DNA of 51,851 bases from an uncultured Eubacterium sp. (GCA_958446835.1 CAUCXT010000018.1:1-51851), one strand, 5' to 3'; shown: positions 17,004 to 26,074, counted from the stretch's first letter. Numbers and translations are program-made. Notes: a model not told the origin generated them from the sequence alone.

Positions 17004-17732
17004 ATGTCAGGACATTCAAAATTTGCCAATATTAAGCATAAGAAAGAGAAGAATGACGCAGCAAAGGGTAAGATTTTCACAAGAATAGGTAAAGAGCTTA
17101 TGATAGCTGTCAAGGAGGGTGGCCCGGATCCTAACAATAACAGTAAGCTTCGTGATGTTATTGCCAAGGCTAAGGCTAACAACATGCCTAATGACACTAT
17201 TGATAGAAGCGTCAAGAAGGCAGCCGGAGACAGCAACGCAGCCAACTATGTGGTTGCTACATACGAGGGTTATGGTCCAAGCGGCACAGCTATTATCGTT
17301 GAGTGCCTTACAGACAATAAGAACAGAACAGCAGCCAATGTCCGCAGCGCATTTACAAAGGGCGGCGGAAGCATAGGCACACAGGGCTGTGTATCCTTCA
17401 TGTTCGACAAGAAGGGCCAGATTATCATTGACAAGGAAGAGTGCAGCATGGATGCAGATGAGCTTATGATGGCAGCTCTTGATGCAGGTGCAGAGGATTT
17501 TGATGAGGATGATGACAGCTTCGAGATTCTTACAGACCCGGATTCATGCGGTGCTGTGAGAGAGGCTCTTGAGGCTCTTGGAATCAAGATGGCACAGGCT
17601 GAGGTTACAATGATTCCTCAGAATTATGTGACACTCACATCTGATGAGGATATTAAGCAGATGAACCGTATCCTTGATCTTCTTGACGATGATGACGATG
17701 TTCAGGAAGTATGGCATAACTGGGAAGAATAA
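17004..17732 (+). CDS. yebC: YebC/PmpR family protein (translation or transcription regulator)
   Basis: The 242-residue protein has the full YebC signature MSGHSKFANIKHKKEKNDAAKGK at its start and the EGYGPSGTAIIVECLTDN motif. Known members are either DNA-binding regulators or factors that rescue ribosomes stalled on proline runs; the sequence does not say which. It follows pnp by one base and so is cotranscribed; the SD must lie inside the end of pnp (AAGGAAGAGG). A strong palindromic terminator follows. Confidence 0.95.
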   Translation: MSGHSKFANIKHKKEKNDAAKGKIFTRIGKELMIAVKEGGPDPNNNSKLRDVIAKAKANNMPNDTIDRSVKKAAGDSNAANYVVATYEGYGPSGTAIIVECLTDNKNRTAANVRSAFTKGGGSIGTQGCVSFMFDKKGQIIIDKEECSMDADELMMAALDAGAEDFDEDDDSFEILTDPDSCGAVREALEALGIKMAQAEVTMIPQNYVTLTSDEDIKQMNRILDLLDDDDDVQEVWHNWEE

Positions 17733-17768
17733 TTTAATATTTTAATTGCAGTATGCACAAAAATAAGA

Positions 17769-17796
17769 CCGGTCTTTATATATAAAGACCGGCCTT
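17769..17796 (+). terminator. Palindromic terminator after yebC
   Basis: A perfect 24-base palindrome (CCGGTCTTTATA / TATAAAGACCGG, 17769-17792) followed by CCTTTT. It ends the rpsO-pnp-yebC side before the oppositely oriented hisA. Confidence 0.85.
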
Positions 17797-17914
17797 TTGG
17801 TTATATGCGGATTGAGGTGCCTGCTCCGCTGATTGCATGAAGAAATGGTATCAAAGAGGTGCTTGTTCTCTACAATATACCGAATTTTGCGGAGGATGCG
17901 GCGTTTTATCCATA

Positions 17915-18709
17915 TTAATCCAATGGAGCGGGAGGCTGTGCAATGAACTTCAACACCTCATCAAGCTTCATGCTTCCACCGAACAAATCGAGAGCGCTTC
18001 CGATGGTCACGTTGATTTTTGACTTGCCAAGCTCTTTTAATTGTGCAAGGTCATCAAATGAGCCGACACCTCCGGCGTAGGTGAGCGCAAGACCATCATA
18101 CAGCGCCAGCTGTTTTACAAGCTCAGTCTCTATTCCGTGGCATTTGCCCTCAACGTCAACGGCGTGAATGAGATATTCGTCACAGTATTCGGAAAGCTCA
18201 TCGAGCAGTGCCGGTGTGACATAGGTATCAGTCATGTTCTGCCAGCGGTCGGTGACTATCCTGTATCCGGTTTCGTATTTTTTGCAGCTTAAGTCAAGGA
18301 CAATATGTTCCTTTCCGACCTTTTGCGTAAGCAGCTTTAATCTGTCATAGTCTATATATCCGTCGCGGAACACATAGGAGGTCACGATTACATGGGAGGC
18401 TCCGGCTTCAATAAATTCTGAGGCATTGTCTGCATTGATTCCGCCACCTATCTGGAGAAAACCGGGATGGCGTGACAGGGCGGAGAGAGCCTGCTCTTTT
18501 GTGTCATCATAGTAAGGGGAAGACGAAGGGTTAAGCATGATGACATGCCCACCGCGTATTCCAAGGTTGTAGTATAAATCTGAAAAATAGGCGGCATCAG
18601 CCTCCGACACGAAATTTTCTCTGGCGTAGTCACCCTTATCCGCGAGGCTGCCGCCGACAATCTGCTTTACCTTACCGTTATGTATGTCTATACAAGGTCG
18701 AAATTCCAT
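17915..18709 (-). CDS. hisA: ProFAR isomerase HisA, eukaryotic (HIS6) type
   Basis: Catalyses the Amadori isomerisation of ProFAR to PRFAR in histidine synthesis. The 264-residue TIM barrel begins MEFRPCIDIHNGKVKQIVGG, with catalytic Asp8, and shows LQIGGGIN, VIVTSYVF and a second conserved Asp in HAVDVEG. These features and the length fit the eukaryotic-type HisA branch rather than the usual bacterial HisA. SD GGAGG lies seven bases before the ATG. The gene stands alone, with no other his gene in the window, and is oriented against its neighbours. Confidence 0.9.
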   Translation of the reverse strand: MEFRPCIDIHNGKVKQIVGGSLADKGDYARENFVSEADAAYFSDLYYNLGIRGGHVIMLNPSSSPYYDDTKEQALSALSRHPGFLQIGGGINADNASEFIEAGASHVIVTSYVFRDGYIDYDRLKLLTQKVGKEHIVLDLSCKKYETGYRIVTDRWQNMTDTYVTPALLDELSEYCDEYLIHAVDVEGKCHGIETELVKQLALYDGLALTYAGGVGSFDDLAQLKELGKSKINVTIGSALDLFGGSMKLDEVLKFIAQPPAPLD

Positions 18710-18800
18710 CTTTTTTCCTCCGCATTTTTTATTCGTGTATCTGGTTTAAAATATATTTTGTATAATTTTCTAAGCATTGTTCATTGTATTCTTAATTTAA

Positions 18801-19052
18801 TCATTTTTTGTAATCGGGTGACAAGACAGAAAACGGTACAAGTTTACGCAAAATAAACTGACAGGCTTCTGATTCGGAATTAAAATGCTTATCAGTAGTC
18901 TTTATTCCTCTTTCGCTATAATAAACCTCCCATATATTGTTATCATATATTAAGCATAATCTTTCATCATCCCGCCCGGTACCATCGAGATTATACTTAA
19001 AATCAGGAACATGATTTTTCTTTAATATTGTTTTTAATTCAGTTCTATTCAT
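18801..19052 (-). CDS. Small protein resembling immunity-type families (Imm59-like)
   Basis: An 83-residue cytosolic protein without membrane segment. It contains a LCLIYDNNIWEVYYSERG segment and a later FNSESEACQFILRKL helix, a pattern I associate with small polymorphic-toxin immunity proteins of the Imm59 kind, but this is memory of a motif, not a search result. SD AGAGG lies nine bases before the ATG. No toxin gene is adjacent; if immunity it is an orphan. It is separated from hisA by about 90 A/T-rich bases. Confidence 0.65.
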   Translation of the reverse strand: MNRTELKTILKKNHVPDFKYNLDGTGRDDERLCLIYDNNIWEVYYSERGIKTTDKHFNSESEACQFILRKLVPFSVLSPDYKK

Positions 19053-19232
19053 ACAAATAAACCTCTTTTTTTCTTTGATTATTAATTTTGTCAGTTTCTA
19101 TTTGTCTGATTCATTTGTTGAAAATGAATTAGAAATTTATATTCATACTATCATGCAATAATGTCTATTACAAGAGTTTGTGAAAATATTGGAGAATGTA
19201 TTATATTATTCGAAAGCTGAGTAAAAATAGGC

Positions 19233-19261
19233 TTCAAATACTTAAGAAAATGTGGTATGAT
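19233..19261 (+). promoter_or_regulatory. Promoter of the polysaccharide deacetylase gene
   Basis: -35 TTCAAA (19233-19238), 17-base spacer, -10 TATGAT (19256-19261) with a TG extension. The rest of the 19053-19358 gap is A/T-rich and I see no gene in it; a small stem GCCTG / CAGGC lies in the leader. Confidence 0.6.
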
Positions 19262-19358
19262 AAATAATCAGGTGAGTTAAAATTTGAAATTTATAACATG
19301 AAAGCTGCCTGTTGGAGCAGTACGGCAGGCAATGTCTGCAATATACAGGATGATAGAT

Positions 19359-20327
19359 ATGAAAGAAATTAATTACAGAAACATTCAGGGAAGTGTGAGC
19401 ACCAGAAAACAGTGGAATGCCGGAAACAGGCATAAGAAGAGCAGGAACAGGGCGTTTCGCACCGGTGTAATAGTTTTTTTATTATTATTAATATTGATAC
19501 TCATAACATTTTGTGTTATTTTATTTATTAGGGTCAATAAGCCAAATGACACAGGGGGCAAAGCAGTGACTTTGCCGCTTGTATCCGGTAACCCGGTTGA
19601 CGATGGAGAACAGTCATCCGGTGATGAGAGTGAGAATTATACTGTATCTAAGGAACCGGTGGATAAGCTTCCGTCTGAGCAGGAGGTTCTTGAGGAAGGA
19701 CATAAGGTTGTGTACCTTACCTTTGATGACGGACCTAGCGACAACACGGAGAAGATTCTTGACATCCTGCAGCAGTACAGAATCAAGGCTACTTTTTTTA
19801 CCGTGGGTAAGGACGGATATGATGATGTCTACCGTAGGATTGTGAATGAAGGGCATACATTGGGAATGCATTCATATTCGCACGATTACAGTAAGGTATA
19901 CAGCTCTGTTGAGGCATTTGAGAAGGATTTTGAGAAAATCTATAACCATATAGAGAGCATAACCGGGGTGAGTCCTACGCTGTATAGGTTTCCGGGAGGT
20001 TCAAGTAATACTGTAAGCAATGTTCCTATGGAGAAATTCATTAAGTACCTGAATGACAGGAATATTACCTATTATGATTGGAATGCTCTTTCAGGTGATG
20101 CAGAGGGAAAAGAGTTTCCGGCAGATGAGATGATTGACAGGGTTCTTCAGGGCGTTGATAAGTATGATGTCTCAGTTGTCCTGTTACATGACACGAATGC
20201 ACTTGACGTTACGGTTGAGATGCTTCCAGAACTTATAGAAGAACTGCGTAAGCTTGGAGCTGATATGCTGCCTCTTACAGGAACATCGTCGGTTATACAG
20301 CATATTGACGCGGGCAGCGTGAAGTAG
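19359..20327 (+). CDS. Membrane-anchored polysaccharide deacetylase (CE4 family)
   Basis: Predicted to remove N-acetyl groups from peptidoglycan or another N-acetylated glycan outside the cell. After a short basic cytoplasmic part there is one transmembrane helix (about 37-58, rich in Leu/Ile), a linker of about 50 residues, and a NodB-type domain with TFDDGPS (Asp123, Asp124), metal-binding HSYSH (171-175), a RFPGG motif, DWNALSGDA and a late LLHD. All catalytic motifs are intact. I chose ATG 19359 because AGGA lies eight bases upstream; ATG 19332 or 19350 would add nine or three residues. PgdA-like modification of peptidoglycan is the likeliest role. Confidence 0.92.
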   Translation: MKEINYRNIQGSVSTRKQWNAGNRHKKSRNRAFRTGVIVFLLLLILILITFCVILFIRVNKPNDTGGKAVTLPLVSGNPVDDGEQSSGDESENYTVSKEPVDKLPSEQEVLEEGHKVVYLTFDDGPSDNTEKILDILQQYRIKATFFTVGKDGYDDVYRRIVNEGHTLGMHSYSHDYSKVYSSVEAFEKDFEKIYNHIESITGVSPTLYRFPGGSSNTVSNVPMEKFIKYLNDRNITYYDWNALSGDAEGKEFPADEMIDRVLQGVDKYDVSVVLLHDTNALDVTVEMLPELIEELRKLGADMLPLTGTSSVIQHIDAGSVK

Positions 20328-20452
20328 ATACAGCTATGTATCGGATTATGACTGCACATATATGGACAGATTAGTTCAGCATTGCTGAATTATTGACAGG
20401 TGGATTTTTGAAATATCTGCCTTATAAAAATAAAATATAGGAGTAAACTAAG

Positions 20453-21154
20453 ATGAAGCTGGACAGAATTATGTTAAAATTAAGCGGCGAGGCACTTGCC
20501 GGTGAGAAGAAGACAGGTTTTGATGAAGCTACTGTGCTTGCAATTGCCGAGCAGGTCAAGAAGGTATCGGCACTTGGCAAGGAAATAGGAATCGTTATCG
20601 GTGGCGGTAATTTCTGGAGAGGCCGCTCCAGTGAGAATATGGACAGAACAAAGGCAGATCAGATAGGAATGCTTGCAACGATTATGAACTGTATATACGT
20701 TTCAGAGATGTTCCGTTCAGTAGGACTCTCAACAGAGATACTTACTCCGTTTGCATGCGGCTCCATGACAAAGCTTTTTTCAAAAGATTTAGCTAATGAG
20801 TGCTTTAAGCAGGGTAAGATTGTATTCTTTGCAGGTGGCACAGGGCATCCGTATTTTTCAACGGATACAGGAATTGTTCTCCGTGCCATTGAGATGGAAG
20901 CAGACGCCATTCTTCTTGCAAAGGCTATCGACGGAGTGTATGACAGCGATCCAAAGCTTAATCCGAATGCGAAGAAGTTCGACACACTCTCAATTCAGGA
21001 GGTTGTCGACAGAAAGCTTGGGGTCATTGATATGACGGCTTCGGTTATGTGCATGGAGAACAAGATGCCGCTTGTTATCTTTGGACTCAATGAGGAGAAC
21101 AGCATTGTCAACACTGTTGACGGAAAGATTAACGGAACGGTTGTTACTGCTTAA
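20453..21154 (+). CDS. pyrH: UMP kinase
   Basis: Phosphorylates UMP to UDP, an amino-acid-kinase-fold hexamer. The 233 residues include MLKLSGEALAG, the IGIVIGGGNFWRG loop, GMLATIMN, and the FAGGTGHPYFSTDT and YDSDPKLNPNAKKFD segments typical of bacterial PyrH. SD AGGAG is nine bases before the ATG. Heads the conserved pyrH-frr-uppS-cdsA-dxr-rseP block. A hairpin (ACGGATG 21154-21160 with CATCCGT 21190-21196) lies just after the stop but lacks a T-run. Confidence 0.98.
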   Translation: MKLDRIMLKLSGEALAGEKKTGFDEATVLAIAEQVKKVSALGKEIGIVIGGGNFWRGRSSENMDRTKADQIGMLATIMNCIYVSEMFRSVGLSTEILTPFACGSMTKLFSKDLANECFKQGKIVFFAGGTGHPYFSTDTGIVLRAIEMEADAILLAKAIDGVYDSDPKLNPNAKKFDTLSIQEVVDRKLGVIDMTASVMCMENKMPLVIFGLNEENSIVNTVDGKINGTVVTA

Positions 21155-21263
21155 CGGATGGCTTGAAGGTGTACTGCTGTTTAATAAAGCATCCGTAAAT
21201 AACCGGAAATCACTAAGCTACATAAAAAAATAAAACCATGAATTTATAATTTTGGAGGACATT

Positions 21264-21815
21264 ATGGCAGATATTAAAGAATTCGAAGAGAAGATGAGTA
21301 AGACAATTGATACATTACTTGAGGACTATGCAACAATAAGAGCCGGAAGAGCCAATCCGCATATCCTTGATAAGATAAGAGTGGATTACTGGGGAACACC
21401 GACACCGCTTCAGCAGGTTGCTAACGTTTCCGTACCTGAGGCAAGAATGATTCAGATTCAGCCTTGGGAGTCAAGCCTTATAAAGGAAATAGAGAAGATG
21501 ATTCTTGTATCTGATATAGGTATCACACCTACTAACGATGGCAAGGTTATCCGTCTTATCTTCCCTGAGCTTACAGAGGACAGACGTAAGGAGATTGTTA
21601 AGGATATTAAGAAGAAGGGCGAGAACGCCAAGGTTGCTGTGAGAAATATCAGAAGAGATGCCAACGATTTCTTTAAGAAGCAGAATAAGGATAATCTTAT
21701 CTCTGAGGATGAGTACAAGAACATTGAGGAAGATGTTCAGAAGCTCACAGATAAGTACATTGCAGAGATTGATAAGGCTGTAGAGGCTAAGTCTAAGGAG
21801 ATTCTTACTGTATAG
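21264..21815 (+). CDS. frr: Ribosome recycling factor
   Basis: Works with EF-G to split post-termination ribosomes. The 183-residue protein is of normal length and shows the RAGRANPHILDKIRVDYWGTPTPLQQ core and the VAVRNIRRDAND motif. The ATG at 21264 has GGAGG five bases upstream; the in-frame ATG at 21252 overlaps the SD and is rejected. Confidence 0.98.
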   Translation: MADIKEFEEKMSKTIDTLLEDYATIRAGRANPHILDKIRVDYWGTPTPLQQVANVSVPEARMIQIQPWESSLIKEIEKMILVSDIGITPTNDGKVIRLIFPELTEDRRKEIVKDIKKKGENAKVAVRNIRRDANDFFKKQNKDNLISEDEYKNIEEDVQKLTDKYIAEIDKAVEAKSKEILTV

Positions 21816-21837
21816 GAATCAATACCGGGAATATTGA

Positions 21838-21879
21838 AGGCTGTTACGGATGCAATACACATCGGTGACAGCCTATTTT
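21838..21879 (+). terminator. Hairpin between frr and uppS, partial terminator or attenuator
   Basis: AGGCTGTTAC (21838-21847) pairs with GTGACAGCCT (21865-21874, one G-T pair), loop 17 bases, followed by ATTTTGTG. It stands just before the uppS SD in an otherwise continuous operon, so read-through must occur. Confidence 0.6.
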
Positions 21880-21899
21880 GTGTAAATAGGGAGGCACAA

Positions 21900-22634
21900 T
21901 TGGATACATTTAATGAAAAACTAGGAATGAACGTACCAAATCATATTGCAATTATTTTGGACGGAAACGGAAGATGGGCTAAGAAGAGAATGATGCCGCG
22001 CAACTTTGGACATTCACAGGGCTGCAAGGTTATAGAGCAGACATGCAGGGATATGGATGCCATTGGTGTTAAGTATTTTACAATATATGTTTTTTCAACC
22101 GAGAACTGGAAGCGTTCTGAGGCGGAGGTCACTGGACTTATGAAGCTCCTCAGAAGTTATCTGACAGATTGTATCAAGAGGAGCAATAAGGACAATATGC
22201 GTGTTAGGATTCTTGGCAGACGCGATGAGCTTGCACAGGATATTGTGGATAAGATTGATGAGCTTGAGGAGGCAACTAAGAATAACACAGGCCTTAATTT
22301 CCAGATTGCACTCAACTACGGCTCAAGGGATGAGATAACAAGGGCTGTAAGGGAGCTTACGAAGGAGTGCATTGAGAAGGGAATAGACCCTGATACAATC
22401 ACTGAGGATATGATTTCGGCTCATCTTGATACCAGGGATATTCCTGATCCTGATTTTCTTATAAGGACGAGCGGAGAGAAGAGAATATCCAACTATCTGT
22501 TATGGCAGTGTGCATACTCAGAGTTCGACTTTCCGGAGGTGCTCTGGCCGGATTTCAATATGGATTATCTTATTGAGGAAATCAGAAAATACAATAAGCG
22601 TGACAGACGTTTTGGCGGCGTGAAGGAGGAGTAG
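21900..22634 (+). CDS. uppS: Undecaprenyl diphosphate synthase (isoprenyl transferase)
   Basis: Cis-prenyltransferase that builds the C55 lipid carrier for peptidoglycan. The 244 residues contain HIAIILDGNGRWAKKR with the catalytic Asp, the FSTENWKRS motif and the C-terminal RTSGEKRISNYLLWQ diphosphate-binding motif. I chose TTG 21900 (AGGGAGG five bases upstream); the longer reading from 21834 would be translated from inside the hairpin and has no SD. Confidence 0.97.
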   Translation: MDTFNEKLGMNVPNHIAIILDGNGRWAKKRMMPRNFGHSQGCKVIEQTCRDMDAIGVKYFTIYVFSTENWKRSEAEVTGLMKLLRSYLTDCIKRSNKDNMRVRILGRRDELAQDIVDKIDELEEATKNNTGLNFQIALNYGSRDEITRAVRELTKECIEKGIDPDTITEDMISAHLDTRDIPDPDFLIRTSGEKRISNYLLWQCAYSEFDFPEVLWPDFNMDYLIEEIRKYNKRDRRFGGVKEE

Positions 22635-22636
22635 AT

Positions 22637-23437
22637 ATGTTGGTTAGAATAGCGAGCGGAGCGGTGCTTACTGTTATAGTCGGAGCCGGACTTATATTCG
22701 GTGGATCATATTTATTTATTCTCACACTTGCAATTTCGCTTATTGGAATGTATGAGCTATATAAGGTTTATCATATTGAGAAAAGAGTAATCGGAATCAT
22801 AGGCTACCTTTTTGCTGTGTCATATTATGTGTGCATGTGGCTGGGACAGAATGAATTTATGCTTCTCTGTCTCGCGGCAGGACTCATCTGTGTGATGGCA
22901 GGGTATGTCATTTCGTTTCCTAAGTATAAAGCCGATCAGGCGGCGATGGGATTCTTTGCGGTTGTATATGTAGCGGTTATGATATCATTTATATACAGGA
23001 TACGCCTGCTTCCGGATGGCAACTTCTATGTATGGCTTGTATTCATCTGCTCATGGATTGCCGACACATGCGCATATTTCGTGGGTGTAAAGTTCGGAAA
23101 GCACAAGATGACACCGATACTCAGCCCTAAGAAATCTGTTGAGGGAGCAATAGGGGGAATCATCGGACCTATGCTTATAGGCGGAATATATGGAGCGGTG
23201 ATCAACTCAAGAATAAGTATCAATGCTCCGGTTGTATTTGCTGTAGCATGCGGTGTGGGTGCGGTTATCTCTATTATCGGAGATTTGGCGGCGTCTGCTA
23301 TTAAGAGAGACCATTCGGTGAAGGACTATGGCAAGCTTATCCCGGGACATGGCGGTATTATGGACAGGTTTGACAGCACAATTTTTACCGCACCGGTGGT
23401 TTATATTGTGATTGAAATATTCAGAGCGTTAAGTTAA
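22637..23437 (+). CDS. cdsA: Phosphatidate cytidylyltransferase (CDP-diglyceride synthase)
   Basis: Integral membrane enzyme that activates phosphatidic acid with CTP for phospholipid synthesis. The 266-residue protein has about seven to eight hydrophobic helices and the family signature near the end (SAIKRDHSVKDYGKLIPGHG, then GIMDRFDS). The ATG lies two bases after the uppS stop with AGGAGG overlapping the uppS 3' end. Confidence 0.97.
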   Translation: MLVRIASGAVLTVIVGAGLIFGGSYLFILTLAISLIGMYELYKVYHIEKRVIGIIGYLFAVSYYVCMWLGQNEFMLLCLAAGLICVMAGYVISFPKYKADQAAMGFFAVVYVAVMISFIYRIRLLPDGNFYVWLVFICSWIADTCAYFVGVKFGKHKMTPILSPKKSVEGAIGGIIGPMLIGGIYGAVINSRISINAPVVFAVACGVGAVISIIGDLAASAIKRDHSVKDYGKLIPGHGGIMDRFDSTIFTAPVVYIVIEIFRALS

Positions 23438-23510
23438 TTAAAAATGTATTTATAAGTTTTAAGCAGCGTTTTAAAGATATTTAGATTTGCTCGGAAATGA
23501 GGTTTTTGCT

Positions 23511-24656
23511 TTGAAAAATATATCTGTACTTGGGTCTACAGGTTCTATAGGAACCCAGACACTTGATGTTGTAAGAAAAAACAATGATATCAAAGTTGTT
23601 GCGCTGTCAGCGGGGAACAATGTTGAGCTTTTAGAGCAGCAGGTGAGAAAGTTTAAGCCGTCTTTCGTCTCAATGGCGAATGATAAGGCGCTTACTGAGC
23701 TAAGAGCAAGACTTTCGGATATGGCTGGAATAGAATATGGAATAGGGATGGATGGGCTTATCCATGCCGCTACAATGGAGCAGGTAGAGATTGTTGTCAC
23801 TGCGGTTGTCGGCATGATGGGAATAGTTCCTACTATTGAGGCTATCAATGCAGGTAAGGATATTGCCCTTGCAAATAAGGAGACACTTGTAACAGCAGGA
23901 CATATTATTATGAAGCTTGCGGAAGAAAAGGGAGTAAGGATTCTCCCGGTTGACAGCGAGCATAGCGCTATATTCCAGTGTCTTAACGGTGAGAGACAAA
24001 ATAAAATCCACAAGATACTTCTCACAGCTTCAGGCGGGCCGTTCAGGGGAAGAACCATTGAACAGATGAGGGATATCAAGGTGGAGGACGCGCTTAAGCA
24101 TCCTAACTGGGCGATGGGAAGGAAGATTACCATAGATTCCTCAACGATGGTCAATAAGGGACTTGAGGTTATGGAGGCAAGATGGCTTTTTGGCGTGGAG
24201 CTTGACCAGGTTCAGGTTGTAGTCCAGCCTCAGAGTGTTATTCATTCGATGGTGGAGTTCGAGGACGGAGCAGTAATGGCACAGCTTGGAACACCGGACA
24301 TGAGACTGCCTATACAGTATGCGCTCTATTATCCTGAGAGAAGATTTCTTGACACACAGCACCTTGATTTTTGGAAGCTTAACCAGATTACCTTTGAGAA
24401 GCCGGATATGGTCAATTTCAGGGGACTTGCACTTGCTTATGACGCGGGAAGAAAGGGCGGAAATGTTCCGACCATGTTCAATGCTGCCAATGAGCTTGCG
24501 GTTGCGATGTTCCTTGACAGGAAGATAAAATATCTTGATATTATTGATATAATAGAACAAACTATGACTAACATAGAATATATTGATAATCCTGATGTCA
24601 AGCAGATTCTTGATACGGAAGCGGCAGCTTATGAGTTTATAAGGAGCCGTTATTAG
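23511..24656 (+). CDS. dxr: 1-deoxy-D-xylulose 5-phosphate reductoisomerase
   Basis: Second step of the MEP isoprenoid pathway, making MEP with NADPH. The 381-residue protein shows the nucleotide-binding LGSTGSIGTQTLDV, ALANKETLV, the metal and substrate site PVDSEHSAIFQ, the SGGPFRG loop and ITIDSSTMVNKGLEVMEA. TTG 23511 is chosen because GAGG is eight bases upstream; TTG 23487 would add eight residues without SD. ispG and ispH for the same pathway are also in this window. Confidence 0.97.
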   Translation: MKNISVLGSTGSIGTQTLDVVRKNNDIKVVALSAGNNVELLEQQVRKFKPSFVSMANDKALTELRARLSDMAGIEYGIGMDGLIHAATMEQVEIVVTAVVGMMGIVPTIEAINAGKDIALANKETLVTAGHIIMKLAEEKGVRILPVDSEHSAIFQCLNGERQNKIHKILLTASGGPFRGRTIEQMRDIKVEDALKHPNWAMGRKITIDSSTMVNKGLEVMEARWLFGVELDQVQVVVQPQSVIHSMVEFEDGAVMAQLGTPDMRLPIQYALYYPERRFLDTQHLDFWKLNQITFEKPDMVNFRGLALAYDAGRKGGNVPTMFNAANELAVAMFLDRKIKYLDIIDIIEQTMTNIEYIDNPDVKQILDTEAAAYEFIRSRY

Positions 24657-24666
24657 ATGTACCGTG

Positions 24667-24713
24667 TAATGTGCATGTATGTCGGGTGCGCGAAGCGGCA
24701 TGTACGTGCATTA
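24667..24713 (+). other. Wobble-rich hairpin between dxr and rseP
   Basis: 24667-24681 can pair with 24699-24713 over 15 positions using several G-U pairs and one mismatch, around a GC-rich loop. Possible RNA structure before the rseP SD; no T-run. Confidence 0.35.
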
Positions 24714-24760
24714 TGTGTGTATGCGGTTTATTAACGTCTTTTTGAGGAGGATATTACAAC

Positions 24761-26056
24761 TTGAATATTATTATTGCAATTATTATTCTCAGCATTATTG
24801 TAATCATTCACGAGTTTGGACATTTTATAGTAGCGAAGACAAACGGAATAGCTGTGAGTGAGTTCGCACTTGGACTTGGTCCTACAATACTTAAATTCAA
24901 GAAAAAGGGAACACTTTTTTCTCTCAAGCTCCTGCCGTTTGGGGGAGCCTGTATTATGGCGGGGGAGGATGGAAGTGAGGATGGAATAAGTGAGCTTGAC
25001 AAGGATAAGCTCTTTGCATCGAAATCCGTATGGAGAAGAATCTCCGTTATAGCGGCAGGTCCTATTTTTAATTTCCTTCTTGCGTTTATAATGGCAGTAT
25101 TCATAATCGGAAGTATTGGCTATGACCCTTGTAAGCTGTACAGTGTGACAGAGGGGAGCGTTGCTGAGGAGGCAGGGCTTCAGGCAGGGGATGTCATCAC
25201 TTCTGTAAATGGCAAAAGAATACATTTTTATAAGGAATATAGTCTGTACTATCAGCTTCACACCGGAAAGACGCTCAACATAACCTATGAGCGCGATGGC
25301 GTTAAGCATGAGACAACGGTGGTTCCAAGGTACATTGAGGAGGATGTCTACCTGCTCGGTGTATATCTTGGGGAGAACGCGGTTATCTCAGGGCTCACAC
25401 AGACTGGTGCCGCGGCACTTGCAGGCTTTAAGACCAATGACCAGATTATTCAGGTGAACGGTGTGGCTATAAAGTCAACGGATGAGGCTATTCAGGCGAT
25501 AAGAAGCTGTGGCGGCGGAAAGATAAATGTTGCTGTGTTCCGTGACGGAGAGGTTGTCGACCTCACGGTTACACCGGTACTTAATCACAATGCGTATTAT
25601 GAGACAGGAATGTCTTTTTCTGCGGCGCGCGTGAAAGTAAATCCTATCCGGACGCTGAAATACAGTGCCATTGAGGTGAAGTATTGGATAAATACAGTGT
25701 TTGAGAGCCTTAAGATGTTATTCACCGGCAAGGTGACCAAGGACGATGTAGCGGGTCCGGTCGGTATTGTGTCGGCAATCAGTGATGTGGTTGAGCAGAG
25801 CAAGCCGGATGGAGTATTCTATGTGATCTTAAATCTTGCCAACTGGATAGTTATGATAAGTGCCAACCTTGGAGTTATGAACCTGCTTCCTATTCCGGCT
25901 CTTGACGGAGGAAGGCTTCTGTTCCTGCTCATAGAGGCAGTGAGAGGAAAGCCGGTCGACCAGAAGAAGGAAGGACTGGTACATCTTATAGGCATGGCAT
26001 TGCTTATGATATTGATGTTCTTTATATTGTTTAACGATATTTCTAAGCTGTTTTAA
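24761..26056 (+). CDS. rseP: Site-2 protease RseP/RasP
   Basis: Membrane zinc metalloprotease that cuts transmembrane segments of anti-sigma factors and remnant signal peptides. The 431 residues have an N-terminal helix carrying the HEFGH zinc site at 17-21, two PDZ-like domains in tandem (about 125-195 and 200-275, GSVAEEAGLQAGDVI and AAALAGFKTNDQI), and a C-terminal LLPIPALDGGRLLF helix that completes the active site. TTG start with GAGGAGG ten bases upstream. It could act on the anti-sigma-like protein encoded at 36882-39242, though nothing in the sequence proves this. Confidence 0.96.
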   Translation: MNIIIAIIILSIIVIIHEFGHFIVAKTNGIAVSEFALGLGPTILKFKKKGTLFSLKLLPFGGACIMAGEDGSEDGISELDKDKLFASKSVWRRISVIAAGPIFNFLLAFIMAVFIIGSIGYDPCKLYSVTEGSVAEEAGLQAGDVITSVNGKRIHFYKEYSLYYQLHTGKTLNITYERDGVKHETTVVPRYIEEDVYLLGVYLGENAVISGLTQTGAAALAGFKTNDQIIQVNGVAIKSTDEAIQAIRSCGGGKINVAVFRDGEVVDLTVTPVLNHNAYYETGMSFSAARVKVNPIRTLKYSAIEVKYWINTVFESLKMLFTGKVTKDDVAGPVGIVSAISDVVEQSKPDGVFYVILNLANWIVMISANLGVMNLLPIPALDGGRLLFLLIEAVRGKPVDQKKEGLVHLIGMALLMILMFFILFNDISKLF

Positions 26057-26065
26057 CACTTTACT

Positions 26066-26074
26066 TGGTATAAT
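26066..26074 (+). promoter_or_regulatory. Extended -10 promoter before ispG
   Basis: TGGTATAAT, a TGn-extended consensus -10, sits 21 bases before the ispG ATG. No good -35 is seen. The start point would fall close to the SD, so the leader would be very short. Confidence 0.4.

Noticed and set aside
20393..20436. pyrH promoter from TTGACA 20393 or TTGAAA 20408
   Set aside because: The first lacks a correctly spaced -10; the second would start transcription at or after the SD.
21154..21196. Terminator after pyrH
   Set aside because: The 7-10 bp stem has no T-run and the operon continues to frr.
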